Origin: Clitoria ternatea
Lineage: Eukaryota; Streptophyta; Magnoliopsida; Fabales; Fabaceae
Assembly (NCBI GenBank): GCA_037962975.1
Contig: CM075671.1
Coordinates: 44,602,501-44,666,500 of the forward strand
Reading direction: 5' to 3'
DNA: 64,000 nucleotides
The first letter of the stretch is position 1, and every line of letters starts with the position of its first letter. The translations under genes and the position numbers were made by a program. Positions 1-8,779 of the stretch are shown piece by piece. A model generated the notes under the pieces. It was not told where the DNA came from. It searched no databases and saw nothing but the letters and a program-made list of their open reading frames with translations.

Positions 1-533
1 TCAACTATGTAGAAGAATAATCTTGAACCTCTTTGTATATATGTGCAAAAAAAATTGTTTTAGGTGTAACAACTTTTAGTTGTAAAGTTGTTGGTCTTTA
101 TGTTTTTTTAGAGACTTTAAAAATATAGGTCACATAGCTTTTTTAGGCACAAATTTTGTAAAAAAAGTGTATACAGAGCTTTTATTAAAGTTGTAAGAGA
201 GAATTTTGCAGAGGTGTCTGAGATCTGGAGTTAGGGTGACTGAGTTGCATCAATAGGCTATTTGAAGTTGCGTGAACGAGATCCTAGATCTTTTATTTGA
301 ACGTAGAAGTTATAATCCCTCTATAACCTATTTTCACTATATTAGTGGAGTTTGTTGTTGTCAGTGGGTGTAGCCCTTGAAGCCTTGAGGTGAACCATGT
401 TAATCTTGTGTCTTTCTTTTCCTTTTTCTTTCTTGCTTTTGGGTTTTCTAGTTTTTCTTCTCTTTTTTGGTTGTTGGTTTTTGTTATGTTTATTGTAAGA
501 ATTTGGTTATCTTATCATTTTACTAAAAAAACT
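1..533 (+). mobile_element. Copia A 5' LTR, left part outside window
   Basis: This is the 5' long terminal repeat of a decayed Ty1/copia element. It aligns over its whole visible length with 18738-19255; for example the pyrimidine-rich end and the word AACTTTTAGTTGTAAAGTTG occur in both. The true left end lies before the window. Where the 3' copy has a TATA box, this copy has a mutated AT-rich stretch near 115-130. The right end is approximate, because the two copies stop aligning just after an AAAAAAACTA run. No clear primer binding site follows. Confidence 0.75.
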
Positions 534-588
534 AGTAATAAAAACAGTTAAGATTTAGGATTTGTGTGTGGGTCTATCCAAGAAGAAG
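534..588 (+). other. Copia A leader
   Basis: Short untranslated stretch between the 5' LTR and the first gag codon of copia A. It would normally hold the primer binding site, but no match to the initiator-Met site TGGTATCAGAGC is visible, so that site has decayed. Confidence 0.4.
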
Positions 589-1069
589 ATGAACAACATC
601 AATATTGAAAAGTTCAATGGGAAAATAGTTTTAATCTTTGACGTATCAAGATATGTGTTCTATTGAAGGAGCAAAAAGTACAGACACCTTTATTATTGAA
701 ACCTATATATATCATCAAAGAGGAATCTTGTAGAATAGGAAGAAAAAGCTCTTTCATTGATTCTGTTATCTCTCTGATAAGGTTCTTTATAAAGTTGTTG
801 AAGAATAGACAGATGCGGGATTGTGGCTAAAATTAGATAAGTTATTTTTAACCAAGTCAATTTGTAATAAACTACTTTTGAAACTATGTTGTTCAATCTC
901 TAGATACAGGAAGATGAATCTTTAAAAGGTCATTTGGATGAGTTTAATTCAATCTTGATGGAACTTCGACATATTGTGGTCAAGATTGAATGTTGCAATG
1001 ATTTTGTTAGTGTCTCTACCCCTTTCATATGAGAATTTTGTTAGTTCTCTTAGCGTTAGGAAAGAAAGC
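589..1069 (+). pseudogene. Copia A gag, N-terminal part (broken)
   Basis: Capsid-type Gag (UBN2-like) of copia A. The start ATG at 589 opens with MNNINIEKFNGK, a typical copia Gag opening. Further on, in shifting frames, the family phrases DESLKGHLDEFNSILMELRH (about 912-971) and SYENFVSSLS (about 1029-1058) can be read. Several stops and frameshifts break it. The reading stops at 1069, where gypsy A inserted; the rest resumes at 14053. Expressed function is lost. Confidence 0.8.
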
Positions 1070-1641
1070 TGATGCGGTGTCCATACCGGTCCCTATGAGC
1101 AGGTGACACTGGACCATATTAACAAGTAAATGAGCTAAAGGTGATAAGGGCTGGATTGTCTGAAAACCAAAATGTCTGTAAAATTTCAGTACAAATTTAT
1201 GGGCCCAACCCCGATCAAGAAAGCTAACACTGAGTCAGAGTCAGATACATGTGGTCAACTTGCTTCTGACCCAAGCCTGCAACTCTGACAGGGGTCAAAT
1301 CGCAAGTTGTACATAACCAACTCTATGAATAAAAATTATTCATTAATACACAGACAATTCATTTTTACTACACTTATCAATTACACTCTGAACATCATTA
1401 TTGCTCTGTTATAGCCATTACGGACTTAAGCATTAGAGTCCCTTTTGCAGGTACAACCCCGGTGCGCCAAACACAATTCAGATAAAATAAAGACAAATAA
1501 AATTTGAAGGATACAGTGATCCCTACTGGACCTGTGTTTTATAATACCGGACTCCCATTGAGATGATGTAATAATTGAGTGAGAGTGAGCTTTTAACACC
1601 GGTTGCGAGATGAGTACTTTACTCGTTACACACTCAGAACA
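1070..1641 (+). mobile_element. Gypsy A 5' LTR
   Basis: 572-bp terminal repeat. It aligns nearly end to end with 13479-14047; shared words include GTCCATACCG, GACAGGGGTCAAATCG and GGTACAACCCCGGT. Compared with the 3' copy it has a few extra bases directly after TGATG. The LTRs differ at many positions by eye, so the insertion is old. The following bases do not match a common primer site. Confidence 0.88.
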
Positions 1642-1879
1642 TTAGCACACCTAGTAGGACCCATAAATGAAGAAAAGCAACGAGTGAAGTAACCTAGAAG
1701 GAATGCAACTCCAGAGGTTCATGTCTAATATTTGGCCCAAAGAGTAGAACCACGAGTCTTGGAGTACGCCTCAAGAATCGTTAAAACGCTAGGAACTGCC
1801 CAGAATTAGGGGGAAATGGCCATAGTGGTGCGCCCCGACCCTAGAGATGAAATAATCAGGCAACTATAAATAGACTTAC
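1642..1879 (+). other. Gypsy A leader, no recognisable content
   Basis: Untranslated region between the 5' LTR and gag. I see no ORF and no convincing primer binding site. Purine-rich stretches around 1870-1910 lead into the Gag reading frame. Confidence 0.4.
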
Positions 1880-3222
1880 AGGAGCTCAAAAGGAGTAAGA
1901 AAGTTAGGGAGACAACGACTGCTAATCAGAGGTAGCAAGTTGAGCCATCACACACTCCAGAGTACTCACTCATCTAAACGTATGAAGAACATGAGTCAAC
2001 ATATAGAATGGAGGCCCTAAGAAGACAAAGGAGGGGCCCACAGCAAGGTGGAGGTAATGGGGAATATTGGTTTAATATCCCATTCATAAGGAGATTAATG
2101 AATATCCCAATACCAAGGCATTTGCAAATGCCACAACCATTGTCAATTGGAAAGTACACCAGAGAGACAGATCCCAGGCGGCACTTGGATGCTTATGTGA
2201 ATGAGTCCCTATTCCTAGGCGTAGAGAATGATGTGATGTGTAGAATGTTTCCTAGGACGTTGTCTGTAGAGGCCCTAGGATGGTCTAAGAGGCTTCTATT
2301 GGGGTCCATTAATTAGTGAGACGATATAGCCTAAGCGTTTCTAGAGCACTTTGTCATTTCACGGGATGTTCCAAGGAAGTCTATTGCCTTGGCTCAAATA
2401 TAACAGGGAGCGGATGAAAGCTTAAGAGATTTCTTAAAGAAGTTTTATAAGGAAGCAGTCTTAGTGCCAAGGTTGACGGAACCTATCCAATTGCATATAA
2501 TGATTAATGCTCTGCAGCTGTAATCACCTTTTTCCTTGTCTCTGGCAAAAAGGGACCCTCAAACCTTTGAGGAACTCCCGAGGAAAGCCGTAAATTACGT
2601 CAAAAGAGAGATACACCTGGTTACCGCAAAAGGCAAAGCAAGGCCAATAGAAAACAAGACGTTGATCCAGAAATAGAGAAATCTCAAGCATCAGCCAAGA
2701 AGTCATAACAGGGATCTAACACCACGACAGAAAGAGCATGGGAGTGTAAACTTCACACACTACGCACCTTTGGTAGTCTAGCCTAGAAAAATATTGAGGG
2801 AGATCGGAATACCAGGGCTGATAGTATATGAAGCTAAGAAACCAGTGCCTATGAAATGCCTAGGAAACACTAGTAAATATTGTGAATTCCATGAACAGAC
2901 CAGTCACAATATAGATGAATACAGATAATTGAAAGATGCGATTGGGGTTTTAATCCATGAAGGGAAATTAAAGCAATATCTCTTTAAACAATGAATTTTT
3001 AATGAACCAGATAAAGTTAAACCCCGAAGAAGGGAACACTCTCTGGAAGCAAAAGAAAGAATAAGTTCCATAAAATTGATCTTGGAAAAAGGAAAAGCCA
3101 TAGTCGATAATATAACTGAGGAGGATGATGAGATATTGATGCCTTCATCTTCAAGAAGAAAGGATGTTATTGATATGATAATAGGACGATTCGTGGGTGG
3201 CGAAGTGTCCAATTTAGCTTGA
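1880..3222 (+). pseudogene. Gypsy A gag (broken)
   Basis: Retrotransposon Gag of Tat type. An open stretch at 2008-2313 carries the family pattern PFIRRLMNIPIPRHLQMPQP, then a DPRRHLDAYV block and a CRMFPRTLSVEALGWSKRL block, matching the Retrotrans_gag start with its conserved tryptophan. The reading continues with stops through DESLRDFLKKFYKEA (about 2410-2455) and KYCEFHEQTSHNIDEYR (about 2875-2925; the H-x-T-x-x-C style nucleocapsid region) to the end at about 3222. Several in-frame stops show that it is dead. Confidence 0.82.
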
Positions 3223-3878
3223 AAAAATCACTTACGAATGATTATGTCCGTACAGGCTAAAAGTGACAACAGACCATACTGGGGTGGGGTTCAGACTCCG
3301 TCCATAGCCTTTTTAGACAATGACTACAGAACAACCATTCCAAGAGGAGATGATGTTGTTGTGATTAAAGTAGTGGTTGCCAAAAAATGATTCGAAGGAT
3401 ATTAGTTGATCAAGGAAGTTCGTGCGATGTAATTTTCTTTGAATACTTTAAAAAGATGGGCCTATCAAATGCAGATCTACAACCTTACACCCAGGACTTA
3501 ACTACTTGCAATGAAGCGAAACAGCCAACTAAGGGCTACGTAGATACGAGGTTGACATTTAAAGGTGAGTCGGGGTCCAGAACGGTTCAGACTAGAGTTT
3601 TGGTGATAGATGTTAAATCACCATTTAATGGAATCCTTGGAAGACCGTCCTTGAATTCTTTAGAAGTAGTGGTGTTTACCCCGCATTTGTTGATAAGGTT
3701 TATTGATAAAGATAAGAAAGTCTTCTCAGTGAGAAGGCACCAACAGATGGCTCATTATTATTACAACCTGAGTGTTCAAATGACAAAGTTAGAAGAAACC
3801 ATCAAGAAAAGGCGACTGAATGGTAGAGGAACCATTCTGGGGTTAGTAAATTTGATTGATTTAGACCCCAGAAAATAA
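3223..3878 (+). pseudogene. Gypsy A aspartic protease region
   Basis: Retropepsin part of gypsy pol. The open stretch 3387-3878 opens MIRRILVDQGSSCDVIFF; the VDQGSS motif replaces the usual D-S/T-G active site in Tat elements, and NGILGRPSLNSL is the conserved second strand pair. Upstream, VVVIKVVVAKK is the normal lead-in, but a frameshift in the A-run at about 3382-3387 separates it from the protease. After 3878 the expected linker and reverse transcriptase do not appear. Confidence 0.85.
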
Positions 3879-3974
3879 TTAATATCCAGCTCGCCGCAGA
3901 GGCCAACACCATAAGGAGGAATGAAAGTAGTACCCCTAGAGGAGGACCAAGCTAAGACAACAGGAGTTCTGGAA
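3879..3974 (+). other. RT deletion junction in gypsy A
   Basis: Only about 100 bp separate the end of the protease reading from the start of RNase H. The whole reverse transcriptase (normally about 1 kb, with a YIDDM-type motif) is absent. No target duplication or inserted sequence is visible, so this is an internal deletion of unknown mechanism. Confidence 0.7.
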
Positions 3975-4415
3975 AACCCATTGGGTGTTGACAAAGCCAG
4001 ATCCAGGGGAGCAACTTTTCATAGACTTATCAGTTTTAGATGAAGTGTTTGGGGCAGTTCTTGTCAGAAAAACCCTAGAAGGACAACGACCTGTGTACTT
4101 TGTTGGAAAGGTTTTACAAGGGTCAGAAAGTTGGTATTAGAAATTGGAAAAAACCACTCTAGCTTTGGTTTGGACTTCACGACGATTGAGACACTTCTTT
4201 CGTGCCTACCCCATTGTAGTTTGGACAGACCTTCCATTGTGGATAGTTTTTCATAAACCAGACTTCGCAAGAAGAATGATTAAATGGGCCCTAGAATTGT
4301 CAGATTTCGATATATCAGATGAACTGAGAATGACTATCAAAGCTCAAGTGCTAGTGGACTTTGTCATAGAGTTAACAGGAGAAGCACCCTTGCCTCCACG
4401 AGAGCACTGGGTCAT
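3975..4415 (+). pseudogene. Gypsy A RNase H (retroviral-type) domain
   Basis: The reading HWVLTKPDPGEQLFIDLSV at about 3977 runs into FGAVLVRKTLEGQRPVYFVG and, after one stop near 4138, KLEKTTLALVWTSRRLRHFF, then IVVWTDLPLWIVFHKPD, ARRMIKWALELSDFDI and IKAQVLVDFV. These are the ordered motifs of the RNase H that follows RT in Tat elements. The frame is cut at EHWVI by the solo LTR at 4416. In the empty site this would continue directly into YVDGSSNSK at 5906. Confidence 0.88.
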
Positions 4416-5899
4416 TGATGCATAATCTTAGAGGATTATATTCTTTTGGAAAGCACACCAATTGTTAAACTTGTAATATATTTGATCGTCCCATAGGGAT
4501 TGAGGTAATTACCACAACCTAGGACTAGTACAAGCTGAACCAGAACAATATAGGGTAAAATTCATTCTCTTTATGCTTTTCTACACTTTTTATGTTTTTT
4601 GTAATTTCAGAAACTATGTAAAAGATGAAGTGTAATTAATGGAAGATAGGTTAGGATTACTTCAGCTCACAATTTCATTAAGAAACATACAGTTGAGGTT
4701 CAATCAAGCTTCAAACTCAAGAGGACAACTTCACAGATGGTTAATCCCTAATTCCTTAGGTGATTAACACTAATTCCTAAGCATTAAACCCTAATCCCTT
4801 AGGTGTTCAGTGACAAAGAAATCTAATGTGAAATTGGGGATTGAACCCTAGCTATTCACCTAATTGTTAGGCCTGAATTAGCTAGGAAGCCAGAAGTTAC
4901 CTAAGCTTTCAACCATGATTCCTCATTGGTGAGATGCTTCAATTAGGTCTAGATTTGTCAATCCAGCAATGTAGATCCACTTCTCAGCTTGTTCTCCTCA
5001 TGCTTCAGAAGATGATTTCCTCAATACACATTCAAGAATCTATTGGAAGCTTCAGCAATCCTAACCCTAGGGGTTTAGCAACCCATGGAAGTGGAATCAG
5101 CAGAAGAAGGAATACAGAGAACCATAGAAGAGAGAGTTTAGTGAGAGAAAGGGTTTAGAGAGAGATTAAAAATTAGAAAATGAGAGTAGTATTATTGCTT
5201 CTGTCTTAAGTTACAAAGGAATTACAAATAAATCGGTTTATGCCTTGAACTAACTAACTAACTAAGCTTAATCATGCAGTTAACCCAGAGGGGCTTACAA
5301 CCAAATAAATAAAAATTATATAACTGAATAAATAACCCTTTCTGGTTTCCCTCCTAGTTGCGTGTAGAAACGCCCACATACCAGCACATGTACACTGGGA
5401 TTCTATATGAGTGGGAACTGTGTGCCTTATGTTAACTTGATCTGCGCGTATGTACGCTAGGGGACCAGCGTATGTACACTGGCTCATTATCTTTGGCATT
5501 TTTAATATTCTTTCTTCACGCGTTAGTACGCTCCATTCCAGCGTATGTACGCTGGGTCACTGCCTGATGGTATTGGAATGGGCGTATGATACGCTGAGCT
5601 GGGCGTACATACGCTGAATTCCTGGACTTGGATCCCGTCAAACACAAACAAACAAATGCCTAGCATATGTACGCTGACTTTGTAACGTATATACGTTGGG
5701 TTAATGGATTTCAGAATAAACTTTTACTTATGTGTTTATCTTTTTATCCATTTTCTTGCATAATTTACTACATATTTTAATTAAATAAGTAAAACCCAAA
5801 GAATGACAAAACATTACTTAAACAATGCCAAACTTAACAATACTTAATGAATTAAGTTAAATTAAAGATAAAATTATTAAGTCTTTTCAAGACTTATCA
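4416..5899 (-). mobile_element. Solo LTR, probably Sirevirus-like, in gypsy A
   Basis: A 1484-bp insertion beginning TGATGCATAA and ending ACTTATCA, flanked by the exact 5-bp duplication GTCAT (4411-4415 and 5900-5904). Removing it and one duplication restores the reading HWVI-YVDGSS across two RNase H domains. The TG...CA ends, the duplication and the absence of internal coding sequence make it a solo LTR, formed by LTR-LTR recombination. Orientation and family are inferred: a cluster of paired palindromes at 5360-5698 lies at the same relative place as in the Sirevirus LTR at 49847-51422. I did not find a clear TATA box. Confidence 0.85.
5360..5698. repeat. Five doublets of AGCGTA-TG-TACGCT palindromes
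   Basis: Nine or ten variants of the inverted repeat AGCGTA-TG-TACGCT lie in 340 bp, centred near 5367, 5389, 5451, 5473, 5525, 5546, 5588, 5608, 5668 and 5690. They fall into five pairs with centres about 20.5-22 bp apart, pairs being about 62-83 bp from pair to pair. The best copy is at 5538-5555; the first (about 5367) is poor. Likely a transcription-factor binding cluster in U3 of the LTR; that role is inference. Confidence 0.75.
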
Positions 5900-5903
5900 G
5901 TCA

Positions 5904-6330
5904 TTTATGTGGATGGATCATCAAATTCTAAGAGATATGGCTCTGGAGTAGTTGTTGAAAGTTAGGATGGGGTGCACGTTGAAATATCCCTTAGATTTGA
6001 TTTTAAAACATCAAATAATCAGGCAGAGTATGAAGCATGCTTGGCGGGGTGAAGAGCAGTCCTAGATGTTAGAGCCCAAACTGTTGTCCTATGTAGCGAT
6101 TCATAGTTGGTTATATCGTAAATAAATAGGAGTTATCAAGCTAAGAAGTCATTGTTACAGTAATATCAAACAAAGGTGAAGGACTTAGGGGAGAAATTCA
6201 AGGAAATCGAGTACATACATGTCCCAAAAGAAGACAATGTGAGAGCCGGTGTCTTATCCTGATTAGCAAGCACCAAAAAAAGGGGGTCCATGACCACGTA
6301 TATCAGTGCCTAGGAAAGTCTGTGTTATCC
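5904..6330 (+). pseudogene. Gypsy A archaeal-type RNase H (aRH)
   Basis: Second RNase H, a mark of Tat/Ogre pol. In one frame from 5904: YVDGSSNSKRYGSGVVVES, then after a stop VHVEISLRFDFKTSNNQAEY (the NNQAEYEA motif holds the catalytic Glu), VVLCSDS, then VKDLGEKFKEIEYIHVPKED and NVRAGVLS. At least five stops. It is cut off from its upstream half only by the solo LTR. Confidence 0.85.
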
Positions 6331-7600
6331 GATCCAGGGCTTATCTAGATGATTCATGGGCCATTCTAATAATCCGGTACATGGTGAACAGGCGGCTCCT
6401 AACCGATCCACTAGAGAAGAGGAAGTTAGAAAAGGAGCTTCCTAATTTGTGTTAATAGATGGAAGTTTGTTCCGGAGAGGGATATTGGCTCCTTATTTAA
6501 AATGCCTGAATGAAGCTAAAATTGATGAAGTAATGGCCAAAGTCCATGAAAGTACTTGTTGCCACCATTGTGGTGGAAAAAGTTTGGCTAGGAACATTTT
6601 ACAAGCAAGGTATTGGTGGCCTGTGATGACTAAGGACGCAGTTGAATATGTTAAAAAATATGATGCATACCAAAAGAACAGTAATAAGCACCATGTCCCA
6701 GCGGAAGAACTATTCACATCGGCAGTACCTTGGCCTTTTCATCAATGGGGAATGGACATGTTTGGGCCGTTCCCAAAAGCTCAGACGAAGTTAAGTGCTT
6801 GATTGTAGGCATGGATTATTTTACAAAATGGATTGAAGCAGAAGTCATAGTTTATATCACTTTGGCACAGACCCATCGTTTCTTGTATGAAAATATTATC
6901 GCACGCTTTGGCATACTAGGGTGGGTTGTCATCGACAACGGAACACAGTTCACAGATGCCAAGTTTGTAAGTTTACTTGAAGGGCTTTAGATTCAGCAAG
7001 TTTTCTCATTTGTAGAACACCCCCAGACGAATAGGCAAGCTAAAGTGGCAAACAGGGAAATTCTAAAAGGATTGAAGAAACGTGTTGGGGATGTCAAGGG
7101 TGAATGGGAAAATTAATTATGTCATGTCTTCTGGGCATATCAGACGACGTTGTACTTATCAATGGGTGAAACTCCATTCCATCTAGTATACAGTGTAGAA
7201 GCAGTGATACCGGTAGAAATCAATCAGATCTCTTCAAGGGTCCAGCGATTCAAAAAAGTGGACAATGATTCAAGTTTGAAAAATAAGCTGGACACACAAC
7301 ATGAAGTACGAGAAATAGTGTTTGTTCGAGATCAGGATATCAAAGCTAAAGTTGCCATGCGTTACAATATTAAGGTGCAGAAGCAAAGATTCAACGTTGG
7401 AGATTTAGTTGTAAGGAAGACTTCAGTTAGAAACCGCTTTGCACACCAAGGGAAGTTAGGACCAAATTAGGAAGGACCATACCAGGTCCATGATGTAACA
7501 ACCAGAGGGGCCTACTTGTTGGAAACTTTGCAGGGTGAAATTTTTAAAAACAAGTAGAATGTCAAAAATTTGAGAATGTATTACAGTTAACCCGTAACAC
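6331..7600 (+). pseudogene. Gypsy A integrase (broken)
   Basis: Integrase of Tat type. The zinc-binding part reads SLFRRGILAPYLKCLNEAK and VHESTCCHHCGGKSLARNI (6449-6800), ending in WPFHQWGMDMFGPFPKA with the first catalytic Asp. A frameshift near 6775 moves to the frame at 6784-6987, with VGMDYFTKWIEAE and VVIDNGTQFTDAKF (second Asp). After a stop the reading goes on through EHPQTNRQAKVANREILK (the catalytic Glu position is replaced here by Lys or lost), GETPFHLVYSVEAVIPVEI (7159-7215) and a C-terminal RFNVGDLVVRK and KLGPN-EGPYQV block to about 7600. Inactive. Confidence 0.88.
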
Positions 7601-7613
7601 AAGCCATGTACTT

Positions 7614-7718
7614 TGTTAAAGATTCCATCCCAAAACCAATTGTCAATGGTTAGAGTTACCCAACAGGTATTTAAACCATGCGTAATATGATAAGGTAGGC
7701 GATGTGGGACTTCCAACA
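7614..7718 (-). repeat. TRIM 3' LTR
   Basis: 105-bp copy, downstream repeat relative to element direction. Differs from 7831-7935 at 8 sites by eye, seven of them transitions. Confidence 0.9.
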
Positions 7719-7818
7719 CGCCCCCTTCAACGAAGCCTGCCAGACCAGACAAGGGGTAACTTTTGACCCACAACGAAAGGGCAACTTTTAGCCTATAAGA
7801 ACCGAAAAGAATGCTCTA

Positions 7819-7830
7819 GCTCTGATACCA
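7819..7830 (-). other. TRIM primer binding site (tRNA-iMet)
   Basis: Complement reads TGGTATCAGAGC, the standard plant initiator-Met primer site, with no gap to the 5' LTR. It fixes element strand and LTR boundary. Confidence 0.92.
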
Positions 7831-7935
7831 TGTTAAAGATTCCATCCCAAAACCAATTGACAATGGTTGGAGTTGTCCAACAGATATTTAAACCATGTGT
7901 AATATGATAAGGTAGGCGATGCAGGACTTCCAACA
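7831..7935 (-). repeat. TRIM 5' LTR
   Basis: 105-bp copy next to the primer site; same length as its partner with no indels. Confidence 0.9.
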
Positions 7936-8107
7936 TACTCTTTTCCCTACCTTGGTTTTTTTCCATAGGGTTTTACTTAGGAGGTTTTTAATGAGGCATG
8001 TTATCGGGATGCTTTATGATGAAATGAATCAATTTCACACAAAAAAAGTTTCCTTTGTCATTTTTTCTAAGCCAGAATAGTCTAGGAAACCAAAGAATAT
8101 TAAATGC

Positions 8108-8348
8108 ATGTTAAAACCCCAGAACGGCTAAAAAACCTTAAGAGCGGTTAAAGAGTAAAATAAGTCTAATCCTGGAGCAGATAAAAACTCCTAATAGTAG
8201 TTAAAGAGTAAAATAAATCTAGCCCGAAGTGGTTGAAAAACCCCAGAGAGGCTTAGACAGTTTAACCCCAAAGCGGTTAAAGAAACCCCAAAGAGGTTAA
8301 TATATCCCAACCCCAAAGCAACTTAAAAACCCCGGAGTGGTTAAAAAA
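8108..8348 (+). repeat. Degenerate ~22-bp tandem repeat in gypsy A
   Basis: About ten diverged units of the pattern AACCCCAGAGCGGTTAAAGA in the spacer between integrase and the antisense ORF. Clear units lie near 8112, 8134, 8270, 8285 and 8328. Gypsy B has a different, better kept 68-bp array at the same place (49178-49640). Satellite-like arrays here are known for Tat/Ogre elements. Confidence 0.65.
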
Positions 8349-8779
8349 TATCATTAAGTGTAGAACAATTTCTAAAAATCATAATTATACACAAGTTATG
8401 ATGATGAAATTCAAAGTTATTCGAGCCAACAACAGAACCATTACAAAGTTCCTAAATAAGAAATACGACATCGATAACTTAGAACAAAATTACCTAAGTT
8501 ACCTCGGATAAAATATCGTTCTATGGATGGTGTTATCGTGAAACAGAATCAACTGTAGAAACATATAATAATTTATTGTTCACATAAAAACTGGTGTAGA
8601 ATGAAAGACAATACCATTTGTAAAATGTGTAACCCCATTCACAAAAAATAAGGTATGTGTTTAAGGCCAAGCCCCAGAATACAAAAAAGGCAGGGGCACA
8701 AGAGGCCTAAAAATAGTTAAACTAACAGAGCTCATCCTATCTACAGAGCCAAAAATAAAAATAAATAAAGGTATATCGC
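8349..8779. other. Gypsy A spacer, nothing recognised
   Basis: AT-rich, no long frame. It lies between the short repeat array and the acidic C-terminal end of the antisense ORF. Confidence 0.4.

Larger units (their letters stand above)
7614..7935 (-). mobile_element. TRIM (terminal-repeat retrotransposon in miniature), 322 bp
   Basis: Two 105-bp direct repeats, 7614-7718 and 7831-7935, each begin TGTTAAAGATTCC and end GACTTCCAACA. On the minus strand they start TGTTGGAAGTC, a start seen in many plant TRIMs. GCTCTGATACCA at 7819-7830, touching the right repeat, is the complement of the initiator-Met tRNA primer site, so the element points left. A polypurine tract (complement of CGCCCCCTTC, 7719-7728) touches the other repeat. 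Flanks TACTT (7609-7613) and TACTC (7936-7940) are a one-mismatch target duplication. No coding capacity. The repeats differ at 8 of 105 positions by my count. Confidence 0.93.
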
